The notes under the pieces are model-generated. The model saw only the letters and a list, made by a program, of their open reading frames with translations. It had not been told where the DNA came from and made no database searches. From contig NC_054083.1 in the NCBI RefSeq assembly GCF_017562075.2, forward strand, positions 31,839,558 to 31,903,557: 64,000 nt of DNA, in the 5' to 3' direction. This stretch comes from Anopheles merus (Eukaryota > Arthropoda > Insecta > Diptera > Culicidae). Positions within the stretch are counted from its first letter, which is position 1. Each line of letters opens with the position of its first letter. Shown piece by piece: positions 21,682 to 35,197 of this stretch. A program made the translations under genes and the position numbers.

Positions 21682-24368
21682 GTAAGTGTTTTACCGAAAC
21701 CCTCACCGGCCCGGGGTCGCTTATGGGTTGTGTTTTGCTAGCAATATTTGCCCCATCTGTGTAGTTCTCTATAGCGCTCTCTCTCTCTTTCGCTCTGTCC
21801 TTTTCGCTTGAGATTCCAAAAGGCCATAAAGGTTTCGTGTTGCCCGCTTTGGTTGTGCACCACATTGTTGGTCTTAACACGCTCCAGAACCTTCCACCGT
21901 CCAAGTTCGGTGGCGGTTACGCTCTGGGCACTGTTTGGGTGTTTTTGCGTGAGTGGGAAAAATGCTGGATAAGTGATTTCAACCCCACTTTCGAGTGTAG
22001 CCAGTGATTTTTACAAGCTATACAGTACCAAAACCCGGACAAACCCGGGCCACAGACGGGAAATCATTTGCTCTGCGGAAAGTGAGGAAGATAAAAAGGG
22101 TTAGAAATTCGCATGTCTTAGATATCCATCCTTGCTTGGTTGGATTTTGGTGCACCCTGGAAGCAGCTCCGGAACTCCAGGATAAAAAACTACACGCTAC
22201 GTACTGAGAAATCTCTTGAGATGAAAGTTTTCACTCGAAAACTGTCCAGCTTTTTTGTGCGTGTGTGTGTGTGTTCCAATTGTAGAACAAACGAGAAATG
22301 GATTTTTAATCTCAACGGATTTGGATCTGGTTGTTTTTTTTTTTAATATTGTTTATTTTTGCTGCTCTCTCAAATCCATGGAATCAATACGAATCTAAAA
22401 GAAAACGTTAACCTCTTTTAGTGGGGTAACGAACAAATATCTCCCCACCGGACACGTGCACGCGCTTATTACTGATTCTGCGAAGCTGGCACCCAAGTGG
22501 GTGGATTAAAAGTGTCCCCAAAGAAGGGTTTTATTAAATGGAGTTTACTCATAAAAAGGACAATCGAGCGTCTTGTTGTCCGTGCCCTTGGTCTGCAAGC
22601 AACCTTACTAATCCTCTTCTGGCGAAATGCTTCAAAGCCAGAAATGGTCAACAGCAAAAAGAGGAAAAAGGGGAAAATTGAGAAACCCCCTTTGCTAAGA
22701 CAGCTCAATATTTTCAACAGTAAATTTCTCCTATACTGTGTGGCAACATTGCTCGTGCTTTCAGCGCACTGTCGTAAGCTGTCGTCCCGCTCGTTCCGCT
22801 ATTTTGGAAGGGAAACTTTTTCAATAACAGCGAACGGAATCGATCGAAGCCTCCGAAAAACGGGAAGCTCCGTCTGCTCGCTGCCAGATACACACGAACG
22901 AAACCCAGTGGAATGCAGTTTCGGATGTAAACGGAATCGACATCGACATCGGAACACATTTGCGTCCAATCGATAGCGATCTCGATGGGAGGTTTTTTTT
23001 TTCGAATGTCTTTTCACTCGTTTTTCGGTTGTGCGCGCTCGCCTAAAAGCCGTTGGCTTGCAACGTAAACCAATCGTCGTGTACGTCTCGCCAAACACCA
23101 CTAACGGAGGTGTTGTTTTTGTCTTTCTTTTTTGGTACTCTGCCACTGCTTTAAATTGAGTCTGAACGCGGCTGTATACCGAACCCAGAGGCCCCGAATC
23201 GAATGTAGGTCAGGTGGAAAACACCGATAGGAAACACGAAGCATTCTTCGAAGCATGTGAATAATTAATCCGCAATTTCGAGGCAGGAAATCCGATTGGT
23301 TCGATGATCTCGCTCCCTCTTTCTCTCGCTTTTTTCGTGGCTACGTTTGATATAGAGCTGAGAAATTGAATTAAATTTGAACGAAATAGGGTTAATGGAA
23401 AAGGCAGCCGCAGAAAAGGGGTAAAGAGTTTTCCCCCTTTCGAAAAGATGTTTGACGTTGAAGGTGTGATGAAATGATTTTTTGATGCTAAATCGACACT
23501 TCGTAGTATCTCTTTTAAACGTGTTTATGGTGTTTAATTTGGCTCGTTCTATTCTTATTTGAATCTTATCCTAATATTATTTTTGTTTATTTGACCCATG
23601 AGTATGAATAACACAATTATAATAAACAAAAAAAAAAAACGGTGGCTCGTTAAGCATCCTCAACAAGCGAATAATTATGTGGCTTGGTTATGGTGTCCCC
23701 TCTTTGCCTCGAAAAAGCAAACAAAATCTCACCCCGTAACAGCGATATCTACGGCCGCATATTTCTCGCGTTAATGAACTCCCAAACTGAGACGCTCCAA
23801 ATTGGCATGCTGCTCCTGCTTGTCGGTTGATAAATCGCCACAACATCGCGAGCGCCAGTTTGGTGATTGTTTTTTCTCTCTCCATTTGCTGGAACCAGAA
23901 TGCGGAAGAAATGAACAGAACACAAAAACGCAAAACAATTCTTAAGGTGGCAGAGAGAGGTGCAAACGAGGTGCCCCAGATACGTACCACGCCAGAGAGA
24001 CCGCGAGAAAAAAAAAACCGGCACGATTTGTGGTCCCGTGGACCCGGGGAAAGTTTCAACATTTCACTGTCAAAGTTTGTGTGCGAGCGCGAGCGTGAAC
24101 TGTCTGACCGATGCTCAAATTAGGCAAACCCACCCGCCTCCTTTCTTCCAAGTGAATGAGCAAGTCCGGGAACAATGTTCAGCATACTTGAAAGCACACA
24201 AGCACACAGAAAGCGAGAAACAAACCCCACCTCTTGCACCGGCAGTTTCAAGTTCTGTCCGGGAGTGAAAAGTTCGCTCATTTAGCGCAAACTGAATGTG
24301 GCACCATTCAGCGCAAAATTTTGTGATTTGGTTTCCAAAAACATCCAACGAGACGCAGGAGAAGGCGC

Positions 24369-24383
24369 GGGGGGGGGGGGGGG
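24369..24383 (+). repeat. G homopolymer run
   Basis: About 15 consecutive Gs; it breaks any reading frame across it with length uncertainty. Confidence 0.95.
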
Positions 24384-24581
24384 TGCAGGGACCAGGGGGT
24401 TGAAAGTGTGTCCTCCCTCGCCCACCTCAGCTTCTACATTGTTTGCGTTGCGTTCACCACACGCGCAAAAAAGCATGCCCCTTGGAAGAGGATAATTAAA
24501 ACCAACGACCGACGCGCAATCGTCGTCTCGGTGCCGGCGGGTGGGTTGGAAAGTTGGTGCCTATCCTCCCCGCTCTCCCCG

Positions 24582-24602
24582 GTCAGTCAGTCAGTCAGTC
24601 AG
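24582..24602 (+). repeat. (CAGT)n short tandem repeat
   Basis: Five copies of the tetranucleotide CAGT. Confidence 0.9.
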
Positions 24603-26899
24603 TACCTATCCATACACACAAAAAAAAACAAACGATTTTTTACTCCTTTATCACTAAAAACTGAATTTTTGCCTTTTTGTTGCTGTTGTTGTTGTACTTT
24701 CGCACTCTCTCCCTCTCCTTTGGCCATTTGCTACTTCATTCCTCCCGTGGGTGCACTTTACCTTCACCGCTGGTTTTTGGTGTGACGGTGTGGCGCTGGA
24801 GAGTGGCGCGGACGTCTAATTTCCTTCATAAAAAATGAACACACTCGCGACCGCGCACACCCAACACAGCAAAAAAGAACACATGAAAGAACCGGCGGTG
24901 GCAGCAGGCATAATCACACAAACGGCCAAACAACTTTACATGGACTATATTAAAGAACGATTTTAATTTTCACTCCTAATAAAACTTGCTCACCGGCGGA
25001 TACCGCAGCTAGCCAAAAAAAAAAAAAAGGGAGGCCAACTTTTACCGCTTGCAGGGTGGAAAACGAGCGCTGGCCGGGGATGCCCATGAAGGTGGAAAAC
25101 GAATATCCTTCCGTCATTCCGTCGAGTGCGAAAGACATACCGGGCAAAGTTGGGAAAACATACCGTCTAATGGGCGAGCCGGTGGATGAAGTGGGTGGTG
25201 TAAGCAACTGGGGGGGCGGCTGTCCCGAATCCTTTTCATGCCTTCCCTGTCCCCCTTCCCATAGCAGTGTCCCAAAGCAGTGAAGGGAACAGGATGGAAA
25301 ATGTTCTTAAATTTGTTGAATGAGTAACTTGGCTTCATCCCTCCGCATTACCACCTTCCATGCTTTGGCCTCGGTTTTCTTGTTCTTAGTGGTGCCCCTC
25401 ACACACACACAGACACAAGCAAACCCTGTTGGAAGGAACAACTGAAAAGAAAACTCTTCATCTCACCGCCCCGGAGTTTACCTTTTTCCGTTTGCATCCG
25501 TTTGGAGTTCGCTTTTGTTTTGCCCAGGCCGGGCTGAAAACGAAACGGAAAGCTTCCCGGGAAAAAGGGTCAGCATTCGGGCCAGGCTGGCCGCCGGGAT
25601 TTCAATCCCACTGCCCTCTTGTTCTACCAGAATGAGTTTCTTAAGCCTTTTTTGAAGGTGGAAGATGAAGGAATGGGCAAGGATAAAAAAAAACACAAAA
25701 AGTGCGGGAAGCTCAGCAGAAAACTCGCTAACGAACCATTTCAAAGCGTGTACTTCGGTGGATGGTGTTCCGGTGGGAACGTTCCGCAGCTTCAGCAAGG
25801 CCGATTGCAATTTCCGTGTTCAAAATGGGCGCTTCCCCAGGTTGCAGCTAAAGCGTCCACCACCATCATCGCGCGCGCGTGTTGTGGGGGACAGTTTCAA
25901 ACAAAACGCTCCGTCCCCAGAATGGACTTAATTTTTAAGCCATAATTTTACCTTCCTTCCTTTGGTCGTTTGGTCTGTTTTCCCTTCGTTCTGCAAAAAA
26001 AAAATTGACGTCCGGGTTTTGGGACACTCTGGATCCTCGCCGATGCCTCGGAGCATATTGGGGACAACCGCATCTTACACTGCATAATTCAAAGCCAGGC
26101 AAAATAGGGGATGGAATCCTTGGTAATGCAAAGTTTTTTACCCTTTCTCTCCCTCGTTTTTGCGGCCACAACTGTGTTGCTGCCTGCCTCGTCCCTTGCA
26201 CGACCTTCCCGTGTTGCGCTAATGATTGTGTACACGCGGGGCGGGTTACGGTGGCGCTTCGTTCGCGCTGTTCGAAATCTAATCAAATGATAAGCAGCAG
26301 AAGCACCAGAACCATTCATTGGAATACCTCAGTTTTTGCCTCCCGTTCCGCGCGTAACGCTAAATGAGTATAATTTTGTGTTTGCTGCTGACACAGTACG
26401 GTGACGAGCTAATTAAAAGGAAGCGGGCACGCGCGCACAGTGATCGCCCCATGGGTTTTTTCCCTCTTCTTCTCAGCCCTTCCTTATTTCCGTGTCGCCC
26501 TTTAAAGGTAATATCTTTACCATTTGACGGGGAAACAGCGGGTTACGCCGTAGATTGGGAAACACCGGCCCACTGTTTGCTCGCGCGATTCGTTCGTCGT
26601 TCCGAGCGGGCGCTTTTCAGCACGTTCCTGCATGTTCCCCAGGCCGGCAGCCGCTGCTGGAACAATATTTGTTCGCGCCTTATCGCGCTAATCGTGCGGC
26701 GGCCCCGGTGTGCCTCGGGAACGGTGTTTTGCTGCTGCTGCTGCAGCACCATTGCCCGAAATCCCTGCCCCAAGGACACTACGGTTTTAATGGTCTCCTG
26801 TCGCTCGATCACTAGCTCGGGTGGGGATCTATGGTACGGTCCTCGAGTCCTACCGGCGTGCGCTTCAACTCTCCGGACTCCGGTCGCTGGGTTCGATTG

Positions 26900-27552
26900 G
26901 ATCTGAACATCCGTTTACAGTTTGGCTGGTACACGAGCTAACATAAACGCATACACACACACACACACGTACATGTAACACTCAAGCACACAATCACACA
27001 CACACACACACTACCAAAAAAGGCCGGACAGGAAGAAACGTCAAACGAAGCTCTCAGCCGCTGGTCGGTGTGTTGGAAAATAGCCGCGAGCAGCAGTGTC
27101 CTCGAGCAGTAGGACCTCTGTAGCATGCTCCGGACCTGCTAGTCCGAAAAAAAAACTCCACTCACACCACACCGTTTGCTGATAGTTTAGATTAAAACCT
27201 TTCACTACCGGCGACATTCATTCCGACGGAGTCCGGACCGACCGGAGAACGCAGCAGCGAACGGTCATTTTGAAAGCGGCCTTGTTTGCTGCCGTTTGCC
27301 TAGCGTTTTGGTGCGCGCTTTCCCACATCGTTGCAGCATGGAACGGTCCAGCGCTGGGTGTACGCTACAGTTTTTGCACACTATTCTCTTTCTCTCTCGC
27401 TCACTTTGCCAGTGTGTGGTACTTCGGTTCTAATACCAGAATTCCATCATTCGGATCGCTTTGAATCGATATCCAAACCCACCTACCGCCCATCGTGGAA
27501 CCGACATCGACACACAAAAAACACGTTTCACGTTGCCTTCCTGGTCGAAGAG

Positions 27553-27603
<51 letters not shown>

Positions 27604-28770
27604 TTCTCTCTCTGTCTGTCTCTGCCTTTATCGAGCGCTCCATTTGGCCGGAAAGTGTGCTGACCTTCTCCGCCGGTGGGGCGCCTCCTTCCTTGTGCAA
27701 CATTTTTCACCTGCTACACCTGCTATCTCCGTAGAGCCTCTTCCAGCTTTCCACAAACCCGGCCAACTCAGGTAGATTGTACACAGCACAGGGATCCCAC
27801 TTCACGAGCAGCATCGCTTTTTTTTTGGCGCGCGTTCCATTTGATTTCCTTTGCGCTCGGAGGCGCATCGTGTGCCCATCGTGGAAAGCGATTTTCCACC
27901 ATTCATTGGCATTTGCACGTTTGCTCACGTATGTATGTGTGCATGTGTGTGTGTGTGTGTGTGTGTGCAGACTGGGTATATTTCATGTGTCTTTTGTGTG
28001 TCTGTTGCTTCGTGTGCGACAAAGCGAACGGAGTTTGGGCTGTAAGGTATGTGCACACACCGCTCTATCTCTCTATTTATTCAAACCCCCCTCTGTCTGT
28101 CAGGGGAAATTTAGATTTCTCATTCCCTTGCGAGCGGCCCGATCGTCCGATCCGACAGCTGGACGGTTGCGTCCGACGCTTCCCACTCTAGCCCAGCCCT
28201 GCCCAGCGGGGCGGTGACTTCGGGGGATCCCCGGTCCGGTCTTGGAATCGGTGTTTTACAGAACCGGGGTGACAGAACGCGCAGCCAACACGAAACCGAA
28301 CCGTAAGCCTGCGCAAGGGTACGGGACAGGTTGTGTATGCCAGGGCCCGGTACGATGCCATGAGCTCTCGACGACGAGCTTTGCGGGTGGATTTATTTCA
28401 TCCTGCAGCGTTCAACGCTCGCCGGCCGGCCCCTCCATCGCGGCCTTGGCTACGCAGGAGCGGGAAGTAATTAACTGTTTAGCACAACCGTGTATCCTCG
28501 CCTCCCCGTGCGGGTGCTTGCTCGGCAAAAAGCTTGCTTCGAGATCCGGCAAGGTTTGCTGCAGGCTTTTGTGTGCCGTAGAGCATTGGTTTTTGGAATT
28601 TCTTCTACCGTGGCCGGTGTGCGAAAAGAGTACACGCATGGCGATGCTCAAACGAGGGGTTCGTCGTTTTGCACTGGCGGGGAGATCGGTACGATGGGTG
28701 GCCCGTTCGTTCGTGCAAAACTGGGATTGAAAAAAATTGAGCCACTACGCTGAAGCGAAAAAGCGAAGCA
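26900..28770. other. GC-rich stretch with repeats, no gene recognised
   Basis: CA runs (26955-27010), a CT block and a GT run (27944-27968). A (GT)n-CAG acceptor-like site (27970) and an AAG/GTATGT donor (28046/28047) frame a 76-nt open segment, but the acceptor lacks a pyrimidine tract. Long ORFs around 28242-28730 use a non-ATG start in GC-rich DNA. Possibly regulatory. Confidence 0.4.
27552..27625 (+). repeat. (CT)n microsatellite
   Basis: About 70 bp of CT dinucleotides with TC, TTT and GTCTG interruptions. It explains the Ser/Leu frames on this strand and the Glu/Arg frames on the other. Confidence 0.95.
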
Positions 28771-28805
28771 GCTAGGTGCAGCTTCGTCCATTGAGCGGAC
28801 ACGCA

Positions 28806-29195
28806 ATGGAAACTGGTAGAAATAGAATTGTAGAAATTCCCGGAAAGCGTGTCATGCAAAATGTCGGCAAATCTGTGAGCCTAACGGGTTCTGTGGTCGA
28901 CTGTTCGTCCGATGTCGGAGGTATTGGACGTGCTGGAACTGAAGAGTGTGTTGATTCGCTGGAAAATATGCGCATTGAATGTTTGCAATGTTTCGTAGAG
29001 TTACAGTTGATTATTTCAAGTAATGAAGCAGAACGAGTGATGGTATCTGAAATTGGATCAAGAGGTTTGAACATGCCTGCATGTCTTGGTCATATACATT
29101 GGGTAATCAAGTTGCTATTCAAATCAGTAAGGCTAGTGTTCATTCTAAAATACATATTCAATATTTATTCACCTTTTGGGACTTCAAACTTCTAA
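28806..29195 (+). CDS. candidate coding exon or small gene, METGRNR..
   Basis: Unrecognised. An ATG at 28806 (ACGCAATGG) opens 129 codons to TAA at 29193-29195. A good donor, TCA/GTAAGG, at 29126/29127 would instead end it in phase 0 after 107 codons. In those 107 codons G occupies about 36% of first positions against about 24% of second and 20% of third, and T is enriched in second positions: a coding-like pattern. The chain is mixed acidic, with four Cys in its middle, and no domain I can name. The bases after the donor are AT-rich and their translation is hydrophobic, which favours splicing. No promoter or acceptor was identified upstream. Confidence 0.28.
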   Translation: METGRNRIVEIPGKRVMQNVGKSVSLTGSVVDCSSDVGGIGRAGTEECVDSLENMRIECLQCFVELQLIISSNEAERVMVSEIGSRGLNMPACLGHIHWVIKLLFKSVRLVFILKYIFNIYSPFGTSNF

Positions 29196-29199
29196 GCAC

Positions 29200-30920
29200 A
29201 TAAACGTTTAAACAAATCGGCCTTCAAAAATCCTCTTTTCCTTCAAAATTCTTTACACCCCATCATTCAACCCATTCTTAAGGTAATCGATTTAAAACAT
29301 CGAATATCAATCCGCACGTACGACTTCTCACGCACAAAATGAAATGTAACTGTAGCAGCGCTTTCCATCGTGGACGGTCACGGAATTGGAAATCTTTCGT
29401 TTAAAAGAAGCTTTTGCCCCGCCCCCAAAACCGATATGCGGCTCACTTGCTCAATCATCATGCTCAAACGCCAGAAGCTATCCCGCCCCTTTTCCCGCCG
29501 TCCGGTTCACAGTGTGGCAGATTATTTATGTAATCCGATCACGAGTGCGAAGCACAGTTTTGCTCGAGGTCAACTCGAGCTGGCAGCACTTTTCCTCCAG
29601 GGGTAACCGCAGCAACGAGAATCGGCTCTCCATATGGTCGGAGATTTGCGCCACGTTGCAGATGTTTCCTGGTGGTGAATAGAAACAAAAAAACCCTCTA
29701 CTTGAACGTTTTCGGATAAAGAATGCGGAATTGCAGTGCGTCTGTTATGTTTTGTAAATGAAAATAATATCAGAACGAACAGAAATAAGCTTATTGAGAA
29801 AAAGGTAATGATGCTTTCATAACGTTTATTATATAGAATAAATATAAAACCAAAGCAAACTTCTCCAGTGTGAGCAGAGGCGAGTATTTTGGTTTAAATT
29901 TTAGACGTACAATTTCCATGAAACATCTGTTCCTTTCTGAACCACTTTTGGGACGGGCCACATCGAGTACATCGCTTTCCAAACAGCAACACAACAAAAA
30001 AAAACAAGAAATCCCTCAAAACCAATCCGAGTTTTCGCATAAATCATGCGCTAGAAATAAATCAACCTCAACCTCAACGCGCGGTCAGAGGTGGGCGGTC
30101 GAGCCGCCTCCCACACTACGAAAAATGGGTGCAATTCTTTAAGCCGGCTTTTGTGTAACGGCCTTAGTGGAAATAGAACCCGACGGCTCTCCTAATACCC
30201 AATACACGTTCTTGGAGCCGGCACGGGTCTTCGATTTCGGGGGCGCTCAAACTCGAGAAGTATGAAAATTCATTTCACCGATTTGGCACGAGCCTGTATG
30301 GATCCTGGGTTGTATTATGATTTACCACAAACACAACACATTATCCGCTGGCTCTTTAAGCTGAAGAGCTCCGGCGAAGAGCCTCACAAAAACGGAGTTA
30401 TTTTTGAGGGGAGGGGGGGGCATGTTTAGGGCGTTTCGTGGGAAAAAATCGTTCGCCGAAAATAGCGAAAGCAATTACATTTGCTAAATCATTGCTGGGA
30501 GTGTAGGCATGGTTTTGGCTGCCCGAGACCTCACAGACCGTTGGGAACAGTGACAAACCATGGGGGTTTGTTGCGCCAGTAAAACAATCCAACCTCGTCA
30601 CATTTGTGCCCTGCCCGGAAGCATTCTGTTGGAAGCGACCAACGTGCCACTGTTGCCTTGTTAGTGCCCGATATTTGGAGGAAGAAGCACCTCTTACCAC
30701 GGGTTTTGTTACACAATTCCTTAACCACCCGGTGTATAAGTGTGTGTCTGTGTGTGCTTGTGTTTGTTCATATTCGTTCACGACTAAACCGCAATAGCTG
30801 GTCGAGAGTTTTGGGTTCGTCTCTTTTTGTTTCGGCCTGCAGAATTCATTTTCCGCTGACTTAAAGCAGTTTTCGCCTCTACCGTTGCTTGTTGGCAGTA
30901 GAAATCCGAAACACACTCAC
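29200..30920. other. non-coding stretch, no gene recognised
   Basis: AT-rich at 29200-29340 and 29690-29870, otherwise mixed. ORFs here are short, overlapping and lack splice support. Confidence 0.45.
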
Positions 30921-30921
30921 A

Positions 30922-30925
<4 letters not shown>

Positions 30926-30975
<50 letters not shown>

Positions 30976-30978
30976 ACA

Positions 30979-31022
<44 letters not shown>

Positions 31023-31026
31023 CACA

Positions 31027-31107
<81 letters not shown>
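30926..31107 (+). repeat. long interrupted (CA)n array ending in (TA)n
   Basis: About 175 bp of CA dinucleotides with CACC and CAAC interruptions, followed by TATATAT. It is one of five large CA/GT arrays in the window. Assembled length may be unreliable. Confidence 0.97.
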
Positions 31108-33140
31108 GAGAATAATCCGTGAAAGAATAAAGAGCCGACCCAGACACTTTGGCTGAAATGTATTTATGCCCCCCAGTTCGTCGGAGGGTGGCGAGCGTCG
31201 TCGCGTAAGGTTGCATCACCACGCGAGTACGTTGACTCATATGTGTGTATACACGCACACATATCCGGATTGTGTTTTCCCGTTTTGCGTCCCCATGCGT
31301 CACATCTGACTACCTTCCCTTTCCATCGCGTGTAGTATCATCTTTTCACCCGGGAGAGCCTTCCTCCTGCTCACGTCTCTTCCTCTTGGTTGCTCCATTT
31401 CGTGGGGTGAAAGTTAGCGAATGAGTTTTGTTTTGTGTGTAAGCGTTTTGTATGCTTTCGCTTTTGCCTTAGGTTTTTTTGCTTTCGTTGGTTAGTGACC
31501 GTTATTCCTCCCTCCTTTTGCCTTGCTGGTAGGAAAGGGAAGGTTCTCGTGTCTCGACACTTTTCGCCGTTCGTCGTCTAGTCTAGAAAGCCAAACAAAA
31601 AAGTAGTGCAAACCACGTGCCAGCCACCGAACACGAACTTTGGAGGCCTCGTCTTCGTGTCTTGCTTCTTCTTTGGTGCGGTTGTTGTTGTTGTTGTTAT
31701 TGGTAGCCTTTCTAGGTTACCATCAGCAGAGGACACGGACGCTAAGGAACGCATTTAGAAACGCAACAAAACGCGAAATGGAGGAAGACAGGGAAAAAGG
31801 AGGAACCATTTATTCCACATTCCCTCGTTCTCTCACACGCACACATAAACCCTCCAACACGTGTGAGTAGTTGTGTGTGTGTGTGTGTGTGTGTGATTTG
31901 TGCTGGGGAAAGATTTTTCCACCCCTTCTTTCTACTGCTGGGAAAATGGGGAGGAAAAGTGAAAGTTAGCAGAAGGGGAGCGAGGGTGCAGCATAGTGAA
32001 GCGTCGTCCGTATGAGCACGCCGCACGGCGAAAAAGAAACCTTTATCCCTGTGAAAACGCTTAACGAGCGCTTGGTACAGGGGCAAACATACACATGGAG
32101 TGTCTCGTGTGTCTGGCAGAAGCATTAGCAGCCCCGTGCTGGAGAGGGAAAAAGGGAGAAGCGGGCGGTAAGAAATGGCTGGCAAATAGGCCTCGAACCG
32201 GAAGCGGAATGTGGCATTGGGAAGTTTTTTGGGGCCAAAGTTTGTTCATGCTCCGGCTCCCACCGCTTCTACAACGCTTCGGCTAGTAACACTGATAAGC
32301 AAGCAAGAAGCAGGAGGAAAAAGGCCCCGCACGCGCGCGTGTGGAAATGGAACACTCTGGCCAGATCCTGCGGCGATGAAGCCAAACAATTGCTGTTCGC
32401 ATTATCCGGAGACGCGTTTTTTGCTTTACTTTGGCAGTAGTTTATGGCACAGTGGGTTTTTGTGTGAAAATGTGACATAAAACTGACTTTTTGGGCATGA
32501 TTTTGGAAAAATTTCTTCAAAAATATTAGAATTTGAATTGTAACAACCTTCACTTAAGAAATAAATTGAAACATTTACCGATAATTGTACTTACGATTAT
32601 TAGTGAATGTTACAGAACAATAAAAATTTTTTGTTACTTAATATTGAGGGATAATAAGTAAAAAAAACACAAACCCTGAAGACATTACTACAGCAAATAA
32701 TAAAAAAAACCTTTTTTTCGTTAGGATTGACATTTCAATTTTTATCGCGGCGCTTGCCCAATGTGCATCGGTGATGGAAACTTACAGGCGCTCGCTAGAA
32801 TCCATTACACACATGCAGCGTTCGTCCGCTATCCGCTACAGGTCGTAGTACATGGCAAAAGCGAACAGTGGGAACCTGGCATGGGTACGCTAAGACCGTA
32901 CTCACACACATACTCGTACAACTCTCCACCCCTCCAAAGAGTGTGCATAGATTACACGTACACACGGGTGTTGGCAAATCGCTCCGACAGATAACGGAAA
33001 ATTATTAGACACACCGAGAAAACTCGGCCGAACTTGGGGCAGTTTACCAAGGGTGGCTTCGTTTTTTTTTGTGCTGTTGTTTGGTATACGAGAGAAAACA
33101 TGTGTGTGCGAGTCAAGCAGAGGATGGTTCAATATTCCCT
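31108..33140. other. non-coding stretch
   Basis: Short GT run (31872-31894) and AT-rich DNA at 32480-32730. A short frame from an ATG at 32095 (CACATGG) reaches GCG/GTAAGA near 32168 in phase 1 after about 24 codons (MECLVCL..); it is not supported by an acceptor and I leave it as a note. Confidence 0.4.
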
Positions 33141-33147
33141 AAACACC

Positions 33148-33290
<143 letters not shown>

Positions 33291-35068
33291 CACGCACACA
33301 AATGGAGTGGCCAGAAAAAACCACGTGGTAAATTTTTGCGTGTAGGCCGGGCCGGGGGGTTCGTTGCTTGGCGTTCCTAAAAACGACGAACCTGATAAAT
33401 GCGCACGCACTGGCTGTGGCGCGACCTTAAAGCACGTGATGCAAAGCAAAGCCGAAGCAAAGCAACCAGCGCTTACCGGGTTTTGGGCGTAAAATAAATG
33501 GTTTCCAATTTTTCCGTTTGCTTTGAAATTTAATTTTTGCACCGTTGTGCGGAGCTGTTTGACATTTTTGTTTTGTTTTGTTTTGGCCGTGCTTGTTGGC
33601 TTATCAAATGCTGTTATTTTATTTTTGTTTCCCTTTCCCCGCGTTCGAAACGAAATGGTGCTGAATTTCGGTTGATTGTATGTGTAGGTAGCTGGATTTG
33701 GATGTGGGTGCGTGTTTTTTTTGTCTGTCCGCTGTGTGCAGGGTGCGAAAAACGAAATTATTCGTTGGATTGTTTTAATACGTAACGCGTAAGTTTTTGC
33801 GCCAAGGCAAATGAACAAACGCGAGATTGGTAGCCAATTTTGGTTCGGGGGAGAGTTTTTATATTTGGCGCTCTTTTTTTATACCTCCCCAACTCAAGTA
33901 CTGTGCACATTGATTATCACGTGAGAAGCAAAACAAACTCGAGCAGAATCAGAAGAGACACACGGTGTACCGGCAAGCGTAGCGGGTCGAGCAAAATTAT
34001 GATGCGTTAGCGAATCCGGTCCGGCTGGGCTCTGATTAGGCACAGAGCGCATACACACAGAGCAATCGCAGCTCGCCAAACAGTAAGCGAAATAACGAAA
34101 CCCTTATGTTTGATATTTAAATGAGATGTTTGTTTCCTGCTATCACCATCAGCAGCAGCAGCAGCAGAAGCACCGAGCGAGCAGATTGCTTGTACACGCG
34201 GAAAACGATTGCGCTGCGATCAACCGGCCCTAAAAAATACAAAACATTCTCCCCTAAAGCGCACGTGGCTTCCCAATGAAAAACGATACCCTCGGTGGAG
34301 AGTGCCTGAGAGTGAAGAGTGGAGTGGCTTTCTATTTTTACGGCGTTTTTGTTGTTGTTGTTGGCAGGGAGGATGCTTCGGATTGTTGAGCGGATAAAAA
34401 ATGGAACCATCCAACGGTGAAAATAATCATCAAACCGAACCAGCTTCAAGTGATTGAAGAGTTTAATTTATTTTCCGAAAATAAGGAGAGAAGGAGGTAG
34501 AAGGAGAGTGAGACGAGTTCCCTAAAAAAAAACCTCTGAATCTATTTCACCTTTGAGCACACCAAATCACGACGCACTTCCGAGCGTTTTGAGACCGCTT
34601 TTCCTTGGTTGCTGTTGTTCGTGAACCTCCGAATCAAAGGCGTGGCAGAACGGTCCTCCACGTTAAAGTGCCGCCCCATGTGGGTGAAGCGAAAATCGGA
34701 ACCAAATTTCTTCATTAAAGCCTCCACAGTTTTGTGCGATTTTTCTCTGGGTGTTTTTTTGTGTGTGTGGGTTCACCCTGCTCGTGTCTTACTGCCAATG
34801 ATCCTCTCTCGCTGTGTTGGTGGTTGTTTGTAATCCCTGTTGTTAAGACGATGCCCTACATCCTTACAGACACACACACACACGGGCGCGTTACGGCACG
34901 AAGAAAAGAGAAGGCGCTAATCCGTCGGCCCTATTTTTCCTTCCCCCGTTTTCTTGTGTGGAGTCGTTCGAAATGGAACAAAACTTCACGCAAAACCTTC
35001 GTACGTGTTTCTGTGCGTGCGTGTGTGTGTGTGTAAAAGTCAATATGTGAAAGCGTCTTTCTCTACAG

Positions 35069-35197
35069 CCAGCACAGCAGAATTGGTTGTGTGTCGGTCT
35101 CGCCACCCCGCCCTCCCTCCCGGTCCGCTGAAGCGAAGTTGTGCGGAGGAGAGTTTGAAGTACACTTTTCAAAATGCCATTCTCACATGACTGGTAA
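35069..35197 (+). CDS. weak candidate exon
   Basis: A good acceptor (TCTTTCTCTACAG, ending 35068) opens a segment that contains an ATG in excellent insect context (CAAAATGCC, near 35174). It reaches a donor, CTG/GTAATC, at about 35197 after six to seven codons (MPFSHD). Another frame of the same segment is open for 39 codons and looks equally coding. Without conservation data the frame cannot be chosen. Untranslated exon or chance are both possible. Confidence 0.12.

Larger units (their letters stand above)
20000..26900. other. mostly non-coding stretch
   Basis: Apart from the 21.5-kb candidate, I see short GT runs (21370-21390, 22258-22273), a G-run at 24369-24383, a (CAGT)n stretch at about 24582-24602 and AT-rich DNA at 23340-23640. 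A CTG run lies at 26731-26743. Overlapping ORFs of 90-180 codons lack ATG, splice support or domains. Confidence 0.45.

Noticed and set aside
26495..26514. TTTAAAG/GTAATA as a ratchet site
   Set aside because: AAAG is a poor acceptor, and the pyrimidine tract stops several bases before it.
27270..27464. Signal-peptide-like ORF (MKAALFAAV..)
   Set aside because: The start codon is TTG, not ATG, and no donor or conserved motif follows.
30784..31303. ORFs rich in Cys-Val or Thr-His over CA arrays (also at 0.5, 33.1, 45.8 and 54.2 kb)
   Set aside because: They are translations of dinucleotide repeats in every frame and not proteins.
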